64,000 bases of DNA from MR-S7 sp000400995. GTDB lineage: Bacteria > Pseudomonadota > Gammaproteobacteria > Burkholderiales > Burkholderiaceae_C. The stretch covers positions 2,728,001 through 2,792,000 of the forward strand of contig NZ_CP152342.1 in the NCBI RefSeq assembly GCF_045291395.1, given 5' to 3'. The notes below the pieces were generated by a model. It worked only from the letters and a program-made list of their open reading frames with translations. It had not been told where the DNA came from and ran no database searches. A program made the translations under genes and the position numbers. Below are positions 1-7,875 of this stretch, piece by piece. Position 1 is the first letter of the stretch; each line of letters begins with the position of its first letter.

Positions 1-478
1 CGCGCGCGTCGCTCTCCTGCGCCAGCGCCTTGTCGATGAGCGGCAGGCGCTCGGCCGTCGCACCCTGGCGCATGGCCTGCGCGGCCTGCAGGCGCTGCCC
101 GGCATCGGGCGCGAACAGGTCGAGCGCGGCCAGCGCAGCGCCGATGGCAGAGCGCATGCGGTTGTTGTTGCTCACGTCCTCCGCGCCCTCGGGCAGTGTC
201 ACGTCCTGCCCGGTCGCCGGATCTTGCGCCTGGCCGTCCTTGACGATCAACGCGCGGCCGTCCGCGACGGCCACCTCGCCCTCGGCCAGCGCGCGCAGAA
301 AGGCGGCGGTGCGCGCATCGGGCTGCTCGGCCACTGCCGTCTGCATGGCGGCGATGCGGCCCGCGCTGTCGCCCTGCGCCATCGCCAGCGCGGCTTCGGG
401 CGTGAGCGCGTGGACCAGGTGCACGCCGCCCATGCAGGCCATCCACACCAGCGTTCGCAACAACAGTTGTCTCAACAT
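1..478 (-). CDS. urtB: Urea ABC transporter permease UrtB, N-terminal part (runs off the left edge)
   Basis: First 159 codons of what should be UrtB, one of the two inner-membrane permeases of the ATP-driven urea importer UrtABCDE (branched-chain amino acid transporter superfamily). It opens with a hydrophobic signal-like stretch (MLRQLLLRTLVWMAC), then the soluble Ala-rich extension that UrtB proteins carry ahead of their membrane domain; the stretch LPEGAEDVSNNNRMR is typical of it. It lies 81 bases downstream of urtA on the same strand, separated by a strong hairpin. The membrane domain is outside the window, so the call rests on the N-terminus and on the neighbour. Confidence 0.82.
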   Translation of the reverse strand, partial: MLRQLLLRTLVWMACMGGVHLVHALTPEAALAMAQGDSAGRIAAMQTAVAEQPDARTAAFLRALAEGEVAVADGRALIVKDGQAQDPATGQDVTLPEGAEDVSNNNRMRSAIGAALAALDLFAPDAGQRLQAAQAMRQGATAERLPLIDKALAQESDAR

Positions 479-487
479 ACGAACCTC

Positions 488-525
488 AAAAAAACGGCGC
501 GGCGCGCGACTGTGCGCGCCGCGCC
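488..525 (-). terminator. Hairpin plus T-run between urtA and urtB (likely partial terminator)
   Basis: A perfect 12-bp GC-only stem (496-507 with 514-525, 6-base loop) is followed in the leftward direction by seven Ts (A488-A494 on the plus strand). This is the layout of an intrinsic terminator, placed after urtA and just before the urtB start. In binding-protein transporters such a hairpin usually lets most transcripts end after the abundant periplasmic protein while some continue into the permeases; that role is inferred. Confidence 0.6.
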
Positions 526-559
526 GAAGGCTGCCCACCAGGGCGAGGAGACTCGGGAG

Positions 560-1822
560 TTACTTCTTTTCAGGCTCGTCCTTCTTCTTGTCGTTGCCGT
601 CGATGTACGGGCTCCAGGGCTGGGCCTTCACGGGCGCCTTGGTCTTCCAGACGACGTTGAACTGGCCGTCGGCCTTGATCTCGCCGATCAGCACCGGCTT
701 GTGCAGGTGGTGGTTCTTGGCGTCCATGGTCAGCGTGAAGCCGCTGGGCGCCTTGAAGGTCTGCCCGGCCATCGCGGGGATCACCTTGTCGGGGTCGGTG
801 CTCTTGGCTTTCTCCACCGCCTGCTTCCACATATGGATGCCGACGTAGGTGGCTTCCATCGGGTCGTTGGTCAGCGGCTTGGTCGATTGGCCGGGCAGCT
901 TCTTGGCCTTGGCGTAGGCGCTCCACTGCTTGATCCAGGCATCGTTCGTGGGGTTCTTCACGCTCATGAAGTAGTTCCACGCGGCGAGGTGGCCCACGAG
1001 CGGCTTGGGGTCGAGGCCGCGCAGCTCTTCCTCGCCCACGCTGAAGGCGACCACGGGCACGTCGGTGGCCTTCAGGCCCGCGTTGCCCAGCTCCTTGTAG
1101 AAGGGCACGTTGGAGTCGCCGTTGATGGTGGAGACGACCGCCGTCTTGCCGCCGGCAGAGAACTTCTTGATGTCGGCCACGATGGTCTGGTAGTCGCTGT
1201 GGCCGAAGGGGGTGTAGGTCTCCATGATGTCCTTGTCGGCCACGCCCTTGGCCTTGAGGAAGGCGCGCAGGATCTTGTTGGCCGTGCGCGGGTACACGTA
1301 GTCGGTGCCCAGCAGCACCCAGCGCTTGGCACTGCCGCCGTCCTCGCCCATCAGGTATTCCACGGCGGGAATGGCCTGCTGGTTGGGCGCGGCGCCGGTG
1401 TAGAAGACGTTCTTGGAGAGTTCCTCGCCCTCGTACTGCACGGGGTAGAACAGCAGCGCGTTGTTCTCCTCGTAGACCGGCAGCACCGACTTGCGGCACA
1501 CCGAGGTCCAGCAGCCGAAGGTGACGGCCACCTTGTCCTGGCCGATGAGCTGCTTGGCCTTCTCGGCCGCCAGCGGCCAGTTGGAGGCCGTGTCGATCAC
1601 CACGGGCTCCAGCTTCTTGCCGAGCACGCCGCCCTTAGCGTTGATGTCCTCGATGGTCATCAGCGCCATGTCCTTGAGCGCGGTTTCCGAGATTGCCATC
1701 GTGCCGGAGAGCGCATGCAGCACGCCCACCTTGATGGTGTCCGCCGCATGCGCGGCGAGCGGCAGGCTGGCGATGGCCGCAGCGGCGGCGAGGGTCTGGA
1801 GGGTGAAACGGCGCGGGTTCAT
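560..1822 (-). CDS. urtA: Urea ABC transporter substrate-binding protein UrtA
   Basis: Periplasmic receptor of the high-affinity urea importer UrtABCDE; it delivers scavenged urea to the permeases, supplying the urease encoded divergently. 420 residues, the normal family length. The chosen ATG (1822) gives a twin-Arg-like, Ala-rich export signal (MNPRRFTLQTLAAAAAIASL) cut after AHA; the frame stays open upstream but that extension is Arg-rich and not protein-like. Mature protein starts DTIKVGVLHALSGTMAISE, followed by the UrtA-typical FGCWTSVCRKSVLPV and GLDPKP segments (type I periplasmic binding fold). A sigma-54 type promoter lies 70-85 bases upstream, fitting nitrogen-limitation control. 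Confidence 0.95.
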   Translation of the reverse strand: MNPRRFTLQTLAAAAAIASLPLAAHAADTIKVGVLHALSGTMAISETALKDMALMTIEDINAKGGVLGKKLEPVVIDTASNWPLAAEKAKQLIGQDKVAVTFGCWTSVCRKSVLPVYEENNALLFYPVQYEGEELSKNVFYTGAAPNQQAIPAVEYLMGEDGGSAKRWVLLGTDYVYPRTANKILRAFLKAKGVADKDIMETYTPFGHSDYQTIVADIKKFSAGGKTAVVSTINGDSNVPFYKELGNAGLKATDVPVVAFSVGEEELRGLDPKPLVGHLAAWNYFMSVKNPTNDAWIKQWSAYAKAKKLPGQSTKPLTNDPMEATYVGIHMWKQAVEKAKSTDPDKVIPAMAGQTFKAPSGFTLTMDAKNHHLHKPVLIGEIKADGQFNVVWKTKAPVKAQPWSPYIDGNDKKKDEPEKK

Positions 1823-1891
1823 CACGATGCGATCCTTGGCTGTCGATGGAGAAGGCCGCCATCTGCGAAAACGGCGGGACTGCTCTCGTCT

Positions 1892-1907
1892 TGCAAGCAC
1901 CGTGCCA
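1892..1907 (-). promoter_or_regulatory. Sigma-54 (-24/-12) promoter for urtA
   Basis: Read leftward, 1907-1892 is TGGCACGGTGCTTGCA, an exact match to the -24/-12 consensus TGGCACG-N4-TTGCA. Transcription would begin near 1881, leaving a leader of about 58 bases before the urtA ATG. Sigma-54 dependence under NtrC is the usual control of urea scavenging genes. Confidence 0.75.
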
Positions 1908-1916
1908 CCGCGCCTT

Positions 1917-1998
1917 CTCACGCTCGTGGTGCAAAAGCGGCGGCGCAGGCACCATGACGGCCAGCCACGCACCAGCATCGGGCGCGCGCCATGCACCA
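1917..1998. promoter_or_regulatory. Possible NtrC enhancer half-sites between urtA and ureA
   Basis: TGGTGCA at 1927-1933 and TGCACCA at 1992-1998 match the two halves of the NtrC site (TGCACC-N5-GGTGCA). 1917-1933 forms a full-length site with a poor left half. They lie between two facing sigma-54 promoters, where one activator could serve both. Only half-sites are convincing. Confidence 0.3.
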
Positions 1999-2012
1999 CG
2001 GCGGCGACGCAC

Positions 2013-2028
2013 AGGCACCGTTTTTGCA
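2013..2028 (+). promoter_or_regulatory. Sigma-54 (-24/-12) promoter for the urease operon
   Basis: AGGCACCGTTTTTGCA has GG at 2014-2015 and GC at 2026-2027, the exact 12-base spacing of a sigma-54 promoter, with GGCAC and TTGCA boxes intact and only the first T of TGGCAC replaced by A. It would give a leader of about 75 bases before ureA. It faces the urtA promoter. Confidence 0.6.
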
Positions 2029-2114
2029 TATCCCGGTGCATGGAGCTGACACCGCGTGTTCGGCCGGTATTCCTGGCCGCACGAACTGATTAATCGAGCC
2101 TTAAGCGAAGCGAA

Positions 2115-2417
2115 ATGGAACTGACACCTCGTGAAAAAGACAAGCTGCTGATCTTCACCGCCGCGCTGCTGGCCGAGCGCCGCAAGGCGCGCGGGCTCAA
2201 GCTCAACTACCCCGAGGCCGTGGCCCTCATCAGCGCCTTCGTGATGGAAGGCGCGCGCGACGGGCGCACCGTGGCCGAGCTGATGAGCGCGGGCCGCACC
2301 GTACTCGCGCGCGCCGACGTGATGGAGGGTGTGGCCGAGATGATCCCGGACATCCAGATCGAAGCCACCTTTCCCGACGGCACCAAGCTGGTGACCGTGC
2401 ACGAGCCCATCATTTGA
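2115..2417 (+). CDS. ureA: Urease gamma subunit UreA
   Basis: Smallest structural subunit of cytoplasmic nickel urease (urea to ammonia and carbamate), forming the (UreABC)3 trimer with UreB and UreC. 100 residues, full family length, no gaps. It begins MELTPREKDKLLIFTAALLA and carries the conserved NYPEAVALISAFVMEGARDG segment. First gene of the rightward urease operon. ureD, which often precedes ureA, is not here or anywhere in the window. Confidence 0.97.
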   Translation: MELTPREKDKLLIFTAALLAERRKARGLKLNYPEAVALISAFVMEGARDGRTVAELMSAGRTVLARADVMEGVAEMIPDIQIEATFPDGTKLVTVHEPII

Positions 2418-2421
2418 AGCC

Positions 2422-2463
2422 TTTTTTGCCTCCAGCCCTTATCCACCAAGCACGAACAGCTAT
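2422..2463 (-). repeat. Degenerate copy of the short dispersed repeat, overlapping the ureJ start
   Basis: Reads leftward as ATAGCTG...GCTTGG...AAGGGCTGGAGGC; closest relative is the copy at 7819-7856. Several positions of the core have drifted. Its last two bases are the AT of the ureJ start codon, so the repeat forms the whole leader of that gene. Confidence 0.6.
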
Positions 2464-3052
2464 GAAAAAGATACTGCCCCTCTCCCTCGCCGCCCTGCCC
2501 TTCGCGGCTCTTGCCCACGTGGGCGGACAGCCGCACACGCATGGCGTGGCGGACAGCTTCGCGCACGCCTTCGTGCATCCGTTCACGGGCCTCGACCACC
2601 TCGCCGCCATGCTGGCCGTGGGCGCCTGGAGCGCGCTGGCCGTGCGGCCCGCGTGGCGTGCGCCCGCCGCGTTCGTGGCGCTGCTGGTGCTGGGTGCGCT
2701 GGCAGGCTTCAGTGGCCTGTGGGTGCCTGGGGTGGAGCCGATGATCGCCGCCTCGGTGCTGGTGCTCGGCCTGCTCGTGGCCGTCCACAAGCGCATGCCC
2801 TGGGGCGCAGCCGCTGCCCTGGCCGGCGTGTTCGCGTTCTTCCACGGCGCGGCGCATGGCTATGAACTGGCGGGCGATGGCGGCGGCGCCGCCTTCGGCG
2901 CGCTGGCGGGTATGGCGGCGGGCTCGGCCGTGCTGCACGTCGCGGGCATGCTGCTGGGCCATGCGGTGATGCAGCGCCACCAGTGGATCGCCCGCGCGGG
3001 CGGCGCGGCCACGGCACTGCTGGGTGTGTTCATGCTGACGCGATGGGCCTGA
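2462..3052 (+). CDS. ureJ: HupE/UreJ family nickel permease
   Basis: Polytopic inner-membrane protein of the HupE/UreJ family, thought to import nickel for urease or hydrogenase. 196 residues. ATG 2462 chosen: it starts a normal signal segment (MKKILPLSLAALPFAALA) that leaves an N-terminal HVGG, followed by the family motif HPFTGLDHLAAMLAVG and a later FFHGAAHGYEL; these His/Asp residues are the proposed metal ligands. About six hydrophobic segments. An in-frame upstream ATG at 2414 would add a repeat-encoded, non-signal extension and is rejected. Set between ureA and ureB, it supports a nickel-supply role. Confidence 0.88.
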   Translation: MKKILPLSLAALPFAALAHVGGQPHTHGVADSFAHAFVHPFTGLDHLAAMLAVGAWSALAVRPAWRAPAAFVALLVLGALAGFSGLWVPGVEPMIAASVLVLGLLVAVHKRMPWGAAAALAGVFAFFHGAAHGYELAGDGGGAAFGALAGMAAGSAVLHVAGMLLGHAVMQRHQWIARAGGAATALLGVFMLTRWA

Positions 3053-3053
3053 C

Positions 3054-3359
3054 ATGATTCCCGGTGAACTCATCCCAGGCGACGGCGCGCACGCGCTCAA
3101 CCCCGGCCGCCGCACGCTCGCGCTGGTGGTGAAGAACGCGAGTGACCGGCCGATCCAGGTCGGCTCGCACTACCACTTCGCCGAGGCCAACGCGGGGCTG
3201 GAATTCGACCGCGACAGCGCACGCGGCATGCGCCTCAACATCGCGAGCGGCATGGCCGTGCGTTTCGAACCGGGCCAGCAGCGCACGGTGGAACTCGTCG
3301 ATTTTTCCGGTGCGCGCCGCGTGTTCGGCTTTCGCGGACTGGTGCAGGGAGATTTGTGA
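3054..3359 (+). CDS. ureB: Urease beta subunit UreB
   Basis: Second structural subunit of urease. 101 residues, complete. Starts MIPGELIPGDGAHALNPGR and contains the hallmark VGSHYHFAEANAGLEFDR and RLNIASGMAVRFEPGQ segments. Starts one base after the ureJ stop and ends in a TGATG overlap with ureC, so translation is probably coupled. Confidence 0.97.
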   Translation: MIPGELIPGDGAHALNPGRRTLALVVKNASDRPIQVGSHYHFAEANAGLEFDRDSARGMRLNIASGMAVRFEPGQQRTVELVDFSGARRVFGFRGLVQGDL

Positions 3360-5077
3360 TGGCAAGCATCGACCGGCGCGCCTACGCCGAAACCTATGGC
3401 CCCACCGTGGGCGACCGCCTACGGCTGGCCGACACGGGCCTCGTCATCGAGGTGGAACGCGACTTCACCCTGGCCGCAGGCGGCTATGGCGAAGAAGTGA
3501 AGTTCGGCGGCGGCAAGACCATCCGCGACGGCATGGCGCAATCGCAGCGCACGCGGGCCGAGGGCGCCGTGGATACCGTGCTGACCAATGCGCTGATCCT
3601 CGACCACTGGGGCATCGTCAAGGCCGACATCGGCCTGAAGGACGGGCGCATCGCCGCCATCGGCAAGGCGGGCAATCCCGACACGCAGCCGGGCGTGGAT
3701 ATCGTGATCGGGCCCGGCACCGAGATCATCAGTTGCGAGGGCCATATCGTCACTGCGGGCGGCATCGACTGCCACATCCACTTCATCTGCCCGCAGCAGA
3801 TCGAGGAGGCGCTCGCCAGCGGCGTCACCACCATGATCGGCGGCGGCACCGGCCCGGCCACCGGCACCTTTGCCACCACCTGCACGCCGGGGCCGTGGCA
3901 CATCGAGCGCATGCTGCAAGCGGCCGACGCCTTTCCGATGAACCTGGGCTTCCTCGGCAAGGGCAACGCCAGCCTACCCGGCGCGCTGCACGAACAGATC
4001 CACGCGGGCGTGATCGGACTGAAACTGCACGAGGACTGGGGCACCACGCCCAGCGCGATCAGCAACTGCCTGGACGTGGCGGAGCTGGAGGACGTGCAGG
4101 TGGCCATCCACTCCGACACGCTCAACGAATCGGGCTTCGTGGAGGACACCATCGCGGCGACCAAGGGCCGCACGCTGTGCGCCTTCCACACCGAGGGCGC
4201 GGGCGGCGGCCATGCGCCCGACATCCTGAAAGTGGTGGGCGTGGAGAACTTTTTACCCAGCTCCACCAACCCCACCATGCCTTTCACGCGCAACACGCTG
4301 GACGAGCACGTGGACATGCTCATGGTGTGCCACCACCTCGACCCCGCGATCGCCGAGGACCTGGCCTTCGCCGAGAGCCGCATCCGCAAGGAAACCATCG
4401 CCGCCGAGGACATCCTGCACGACATGGGCGCCATCAGCATGATGAGCAGCGACAGCCAGGCCATGGGCCGCGTGGGCGAGGTCATCATCCGCACCTGGCA
4501 GACGGCGCACAAGATGAAGGCACAGCGCGGCACATTGCCCGAGGACAGCGCGCGCAACGACAACTTCCGCGCCAGGCGCTACGTCGCCAAGTACACGATC
4601 AACCCCGCCATCGCCCACGGCATCAGCCACGAAGTCGGCAGCCTGGAGGCAGGCAAGTGGGCCGACATCGTGATCTGGAAGCCCGCGTTCTTCGGCGTCA
4701 AGCCCGCGTGCATCCTCAAGGGCGGCAGCATCGCGATGGCGGCGATGGGCGACCCGAACGCCAGCATCCCCACCCCGCAGCCCGTGCACTACCGGCCGAT
4801 GTTCGGCGCCTTCGGCGGCAATACCGCGCGCAGCTCGCTCACCTTCGTCTCGCAAGCCGCGCTGGACGCGGGCGTGGGCCAGCGCTACGGCCTCGCCAAG
4901 CGCCTTGCGGCAGCGAAGAACATGCGTGGCGTGAAGAAGGGCCATATGGTCCACAACGGCCTGGCGCCGCGCATGGAGGTGGACGCGCAGACCTATACGG
5001 TGCGCGCCGATGGCGAATTGCTGGTGTGCGAGGCGGCGACCAGCCTGCCGATGGCGCAACGGTATTTCCTGTTCTGA
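3359..5077 (+). CDS. ureC: Urease alpha (catalytic) subunit UreC
   Basis: Catalytic subunit of nickel urease, 572 residues, normal length. All active-site landmarks are visible: the HIHFICPQQ pair of nickel-binding His, the carbamylated Lys in GVIGLKLHEDWG, later nickel His in VAIHSDTLNE and CAFHTEGAGGGHAPD, the mobile-flap MVCHHLD and the nickel Asp in MSSDSQAMGR. ATG 3359 overlaps the ureB stop; the GTG at 3356 just upstream is a less likely start. The stop (5075-5077) again overlaps the ATG of the next gene, a TonB-dependent receptor. Confidence 0.98.
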   Translation: MASIDRRAYAETYGPTVGDRLRLADTGLVIEVERDFTLAAGGYGEEVKFGGGKTIRDGMAQSQRTRAEGAVDTVLTNALILDHWGIVKADIGLKDGRIAAIGKAGNPDTQPGVDIVIGPGTEIISCEGHIVTAGGIDCHIHFICPQQIEEALASGVTTMIGGGTGPATGTFATTCTPGPWHIERMLQAADAFPMNLGFLGKGNASLPGALHEQIHAGVIGLKLHEDWGTTPSAISNCLDVAELEDVQVAIHSDTLNESGFVEDTIAATKGRTLCAFHTEGAGGGHAPDILKVVGVENFLPSSTNPTMPFTRNTLDEHVDMLMVCHHLDPAIAEDLAFAESRIRKETIAAEDILHDMGAISMMSSDSQAMGRVGEVIIRTWQTAHKMKAQRGTLPEDSARNDNFRARRYVAKYTINPAIAHGISHEVGSLEAGKWADIVIWKPAFFGVKPACILKGGSIAMAAMGDPNASIPTPQPVHYRPMFGAFGGNTARSSLTFVSQAALDAGVGQRYGLAKRLAAAKNMRGVKKGHMVHNGLAPRMEVDAQTYTVRADGELLVCEAATSLPMAQRYFLF

Positions 5078-7092
5078 TGCGCGGCGCATCGTCCGCCAGA
5101 CACGCCACCGCCGCTTGCCTGCTGGCCCTGGCACACACCGCCCAGGCCCAGACACCCGTACTGGACGCGGTGGAGGTCAAGGGCGAATCCGCGCGCGGCG
5201 GCGCGGCGGCGTACTCCACCACCACGCTGGAGACACAGGACATCCAGAACGCCCACATCACCCGCCCCGAGGATCTGCTGCGCCAGGTGCCCGGCATGAA
5301 CGTGCAGGACTACCAGCTCCCGGGCGTTGGCAACGCCATCGTGATGCGCGGATTCGGCGGCGGCGGGCATGGCGGGGACGTGGGCGTGGTGCTGGACGGC
5401 ATCCCGCTCAACGAGGCCATGTCGCATGCCGACGGCTACGTCGATCTGAACGTCATCGTGCCGCTGGAGATCGATCGCTTCACCGCCTACAAGGGGCCGG
5501 TGTCCGCCCTGTATGGCAACTTCAACCGCGCGGGGCTGCTGGCGATCGAGACGCGCAAGGGCGGCGAGTACAAGGAAGTGGATGCGAGCATCGCCTCCCA
5601 CGGCACGTTGGATGCGCAGGCCGCGCTGGGCCTCAAGCCCAGCGAGGGGCAGACGCTCAACCTCGCCGCGCAGCACTACCGCTCCGATGGCTTTCGCACC
5701 CAATCGAGCACGGAGCGCACCACGCTGGCCGCGCGCTGGAGCAAGGCCGTCACGCCTGCGCTAGAGATCGCGCTCTCGGGCCGCCTGCACCAGGGCGACG
5801 GCGATTCGCCCGGCTACGTGACGGCGGCGCGCTTCGCCACCGACCCCTACGGCAAGGAGCCGCAGGCCATGCTCGACGGATCGAAGAAGCACTTCGCCAC
5901 GCTGCGCGCGGACGTGCAGTACACGATCGCGCCGGAACTCCAATGGCTCACCTTTGCCTACACCACGCGGCAGGACTTCACGCGCTGGTTCAGCCGCCCC
6001 GTGAGCAGCAGCGCCTGGCGCCAGCGCGAGGAGACCTATGACCGCACGGTCTATGGCGCGGGCACCAGCCTGAATGGCCGCCACTTCACGGCGTTCACGC
6101 CGATTAACTGGGTTGCGGGCATCGAAACCTTCCGCGAAACCACGGACTACCAGTTCCACGATGGCGAGAACGACCGCATGCGCACCGCGCCGCCAGGGCT
6201 CGACCGGCGCACGCGGCTGAACAGCGTGTCGGCCTTCGCCGAAGTGGATGCGCCCGTGCACCCGCTGTTCCAGCCCTCGTTCGGCCTGCGCTGGGATCGC
6301 TTCACCGGTAATTGCCGTCCGCTGGGCCCCGAGACCGACAGTGCCGACTGCGGCCCGCTGGCGCGCATGTCGCACGCCAGCCCCAAGATAGGCGTGCGCT
6401 CGCAACTGCTGCCCGGCGTGCTGGCGCGTGCGAGTTGGTCGGAAGGCTTCGCGCTGCCCGACGAGTTCGCCAAATACGCGCTGGGCGCGCGCACGCTCGG
6501 CCCCAACATCTTCCGCCAGACCGAAGTCGGCGCGCAGATCCAGCCCTTCGCGGGCCTGACGCTGGACGTGGCCGTGTACCGGCTGCTGTCGTCGGATGAA
6601 ATCCGCGCCGTGGCGCCCGGCCTCTACGAGAACTACGGCGCCACGCGCCGCAGCGGCGTCGAGGCCAGCGTCCTCTGGGCCGCCACGCGCCAGCTCGATC
6701 TGTCGCTGGCCTGGGGCAGCGCGCATTCGCGCGTCACGCAGAACGCCGACCCCGCCATGCCCGGCAAGCAGGTGGCCGGCGTGCCGCGCACCACCACCAC
6801 GGTGAGCGCCGCATGGCGCCCCGTAGCAGGCTGGGAAGGCACGCTCGCCTGGCGCCGCGTGGGCCGCTACGCGGTCAACGCCGGCAACAGCGTCAGCTAT
6901 GGCGGCTACGCCATCTGGGACGCGGGCGTGAACTACGCCGTGCCCGGCACCGGCTATCGGCTTTACGCCACCGTCGCCAACCTCACGGACAAGGTGTATG
7001 CCTCCTCATCGTCCTTCATGGGCGGCGGTACCCAGGTCTTCGCCCCCGGCGTGCCGCGCACGTTCCGCATCGGCGTGCAGGCGCAGTTCTGA
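5077..7092 (+). CDS. TonB-dependent outer-membrane receptor inside the urease operon (candidate nickel receptor)
   Basis: Outer-membrane active transporter of 671 residues powered by TonB. Signal peptide ends at AQAQ; a TonB-box-like LDAVEVKG follows; plug domain at about residues 40-150 (LLRQVPGMNVQDYQLPG, YKGPVSALYGNFNRAG), then a long beta-barrel ending in aromatic Phe (IGVQAQF). Its ATG overlaps the ureC stop (TGATG), so it is co-translated with urease rather than a neighbour by chance. Together with ureJ upstream and a DUF4198 protein downstream this suggests import of nickel (free or chelated) for urease. The substrate is inferred; the family also moves iron, copper and cobalamin. Confidence 0.85.
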   Translation: MRGASSARHATAACLLALAHTAQAQTPVLDAVEVKGESARGGAAAYSTTTLETQDIQNAHITRPEDLLRQVPGMNVQDYQLPGVGNAIVMRGFGGGGHGGDVGVVLDGIPLNEAMSHADGYVDLNVIVPLEIDRFTAYKGPVSALYGNFNRAGLLAIETRKGGEYKEVDASIASHGTLDAQAALGLKPSEGQTLNLAAQHYRSDGFRTQSSTERTTLAARWSKAVTPALEIALSGRLHQGDGDSPGYVTAARFATDPYGKEPQAMLDGSKKHFATLRADVQYTIAPELQWLTFAYTTRQDFTRWFSRPVSSSAWRQREETYDRTVYGAGTSLNGRHFTAFTPINWVAGIETFRETTDYQFHDGENDRMRTAPPGLDRRTRLNSVSAFAEVDAPVHPLFQPSFGLRWDRFTGNCRPLGPETDSADCGPLARMSHASPKIGVRSQLLPGVLARASWSEGFALPDEFAKYALGARTLGPNIFRQTEVGAQIQPFAGLTLDVAVYRLLSSDEIRAVAPGLYENYGATRRSGVEASVLWAATRQLDLSLAWGSAHSRVTQNADPAMPGKQVAGVPRTTTTVSAAWRPVAGWEGTLAWRRVGRYAVNAGNSVSYGGYAIWDAGVNYAVPGTGYRLYATVANLTDKVYASSSSFMGGGTQVFAPGVPRTFRIGVQAQF

Positions 7093-7110
7093 TCCACAGG
7101 AATCTTCACC

Positions 7111-7815
7111 ATGCGTTTTCTCTCCACCCTCTCCGCGCTCGCTTGCGCCGCAGCCCTCGCCACGCCCGCACTGGCCCACAACGTCTGGCTGGAGCCCGAC
7201 GCGGGCGGAGGCTACGTCGTGCAGTTCGGCGGGCACGAAGGCGTGCTCGAAACCTTCCGGCCCGAAAAGCTCAAGAGCGTGCAGGCCTTCGACCAGCGCG
7301 GTCGCAGCATCCCCGTGAAAATCGAGCCGCGTGAAGGCGGCGTGCGCGTGCGGCCCGAGCGCCAGGCCGCCATGCTGGCCGTGCATTTCGACAACGGCTA
7401 CTTCAGCCGCGCGGGCGACGGGCCGATGGTGGAAAAGCCCATGAACGAAAACCCCGGCGCCACCAGCGGCGTGCACGCCGTCAAGTACCACAAGACCCTC
7501 ATCGCCTGGGGCGCGTTCGCCCGGCAGCCGCTGGGCCAGCCGTTCGAGATCGTGCCGCTCGCCCACCAGACGCCGCATGCGGGCCAGCCGCTGCGCGTGC
7601 AGGCGCTGCTGGACGGCAAGCCGGCCGAGGGCATCCGTCTCTCACTCGGCGAGAAAGGCGCGCCCGTCACGACCGCCGCCGACGGCACGGCCACGGTGAC
7701 GCCGGTGGCGGGCATCAACCAGTTGCTGGCGATCCGCCGCGCGCCCGTAGCGGGCGATGCACGCACGACAAGCCTGAGCTACGAATACCTGCTGGCCTTT
7801 CCGGTTCATGAATGA
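7111..7815 (+). CDS. DUF4198 periplasmic protein, probable nickel-uptake accessory
   Basis: 234-residue exported protein: signal peptide (MRFLSTLSALACAAALATPALA) leaving mature HNVWLEPDAGG, then the beta-rich DUF4198 fold with conserved QPFEIVPLAHQTPHAGQPL and a second half resembling a bacterial Ig-like domain (GAPVTTAADGTATVTPVAG). DUF4198 proteins often accompany TonB receptors and metal transporters, and a mature N-terminal His can bind Ni or Cu; metal binding is inferred. 18 bases behind the TonB receptor, clearly same operon. Followed by a short dispersed repeat, where the collinear urease genes are interrupted. Confidence 0.75.
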   Translation: MRFLSTLSALACAAALATPALAHNVWLEPDAGGGYVVQFGGHEGVLETFRPEKLKSVQAFDQRGRSIPVKIEPREGGVRVRPERQAAMLAVHFDNGYFSRAGDGPMVEKPMNENPGATSGVHAVKYHKTLIAWGAFARQPLGQPFEIVPLAHQTPHAGQPLRVQALLDGKPAEGIRLSLGEKGAPVTTAADGTATVTPVAGINQLLAIRRAPVAGDARTTSLSYEYLLAFPVHE

Positions 7816-7818
7816 AAT

Positions 7819-7856
7819 ATGCCTCCAGCGCTTATGCACCAAGCGCAAGCAGCTAT
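7819..7856 (-). repeat. Short dispersed repeat copy
   Basis: Leftward ATAGCTGCTTGCGCTTGGTGCATAAGCGCTGGAGGC type: inverted halves GCGCTT and AAGCGC around a short loop. Sits between the convergent DUF4198 and gamma-glutamylcyclotransferase-like genes and could act as a bidirectional terminator-like hairpin. Confidence 0.75.
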
Positions 7857-7875
7857 TGTTTTTGATAGCACAAGG

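Noticed and set aside
30..1957. Long rightward open frames opposite urtB and urtA
   Set aside because: Antisense shadows in high-GC DNA: His/Arg/Gly-rich, no domains, and the leftward frames are clear UrtA and UrtB.
2028..2042. TGCA-N8-TGCA at 2025-2040 as an NtrC site
   Set aside because: The spacing is one base too short and it overlaps the -12 box; only the half-sites upstream are kept as candidates.
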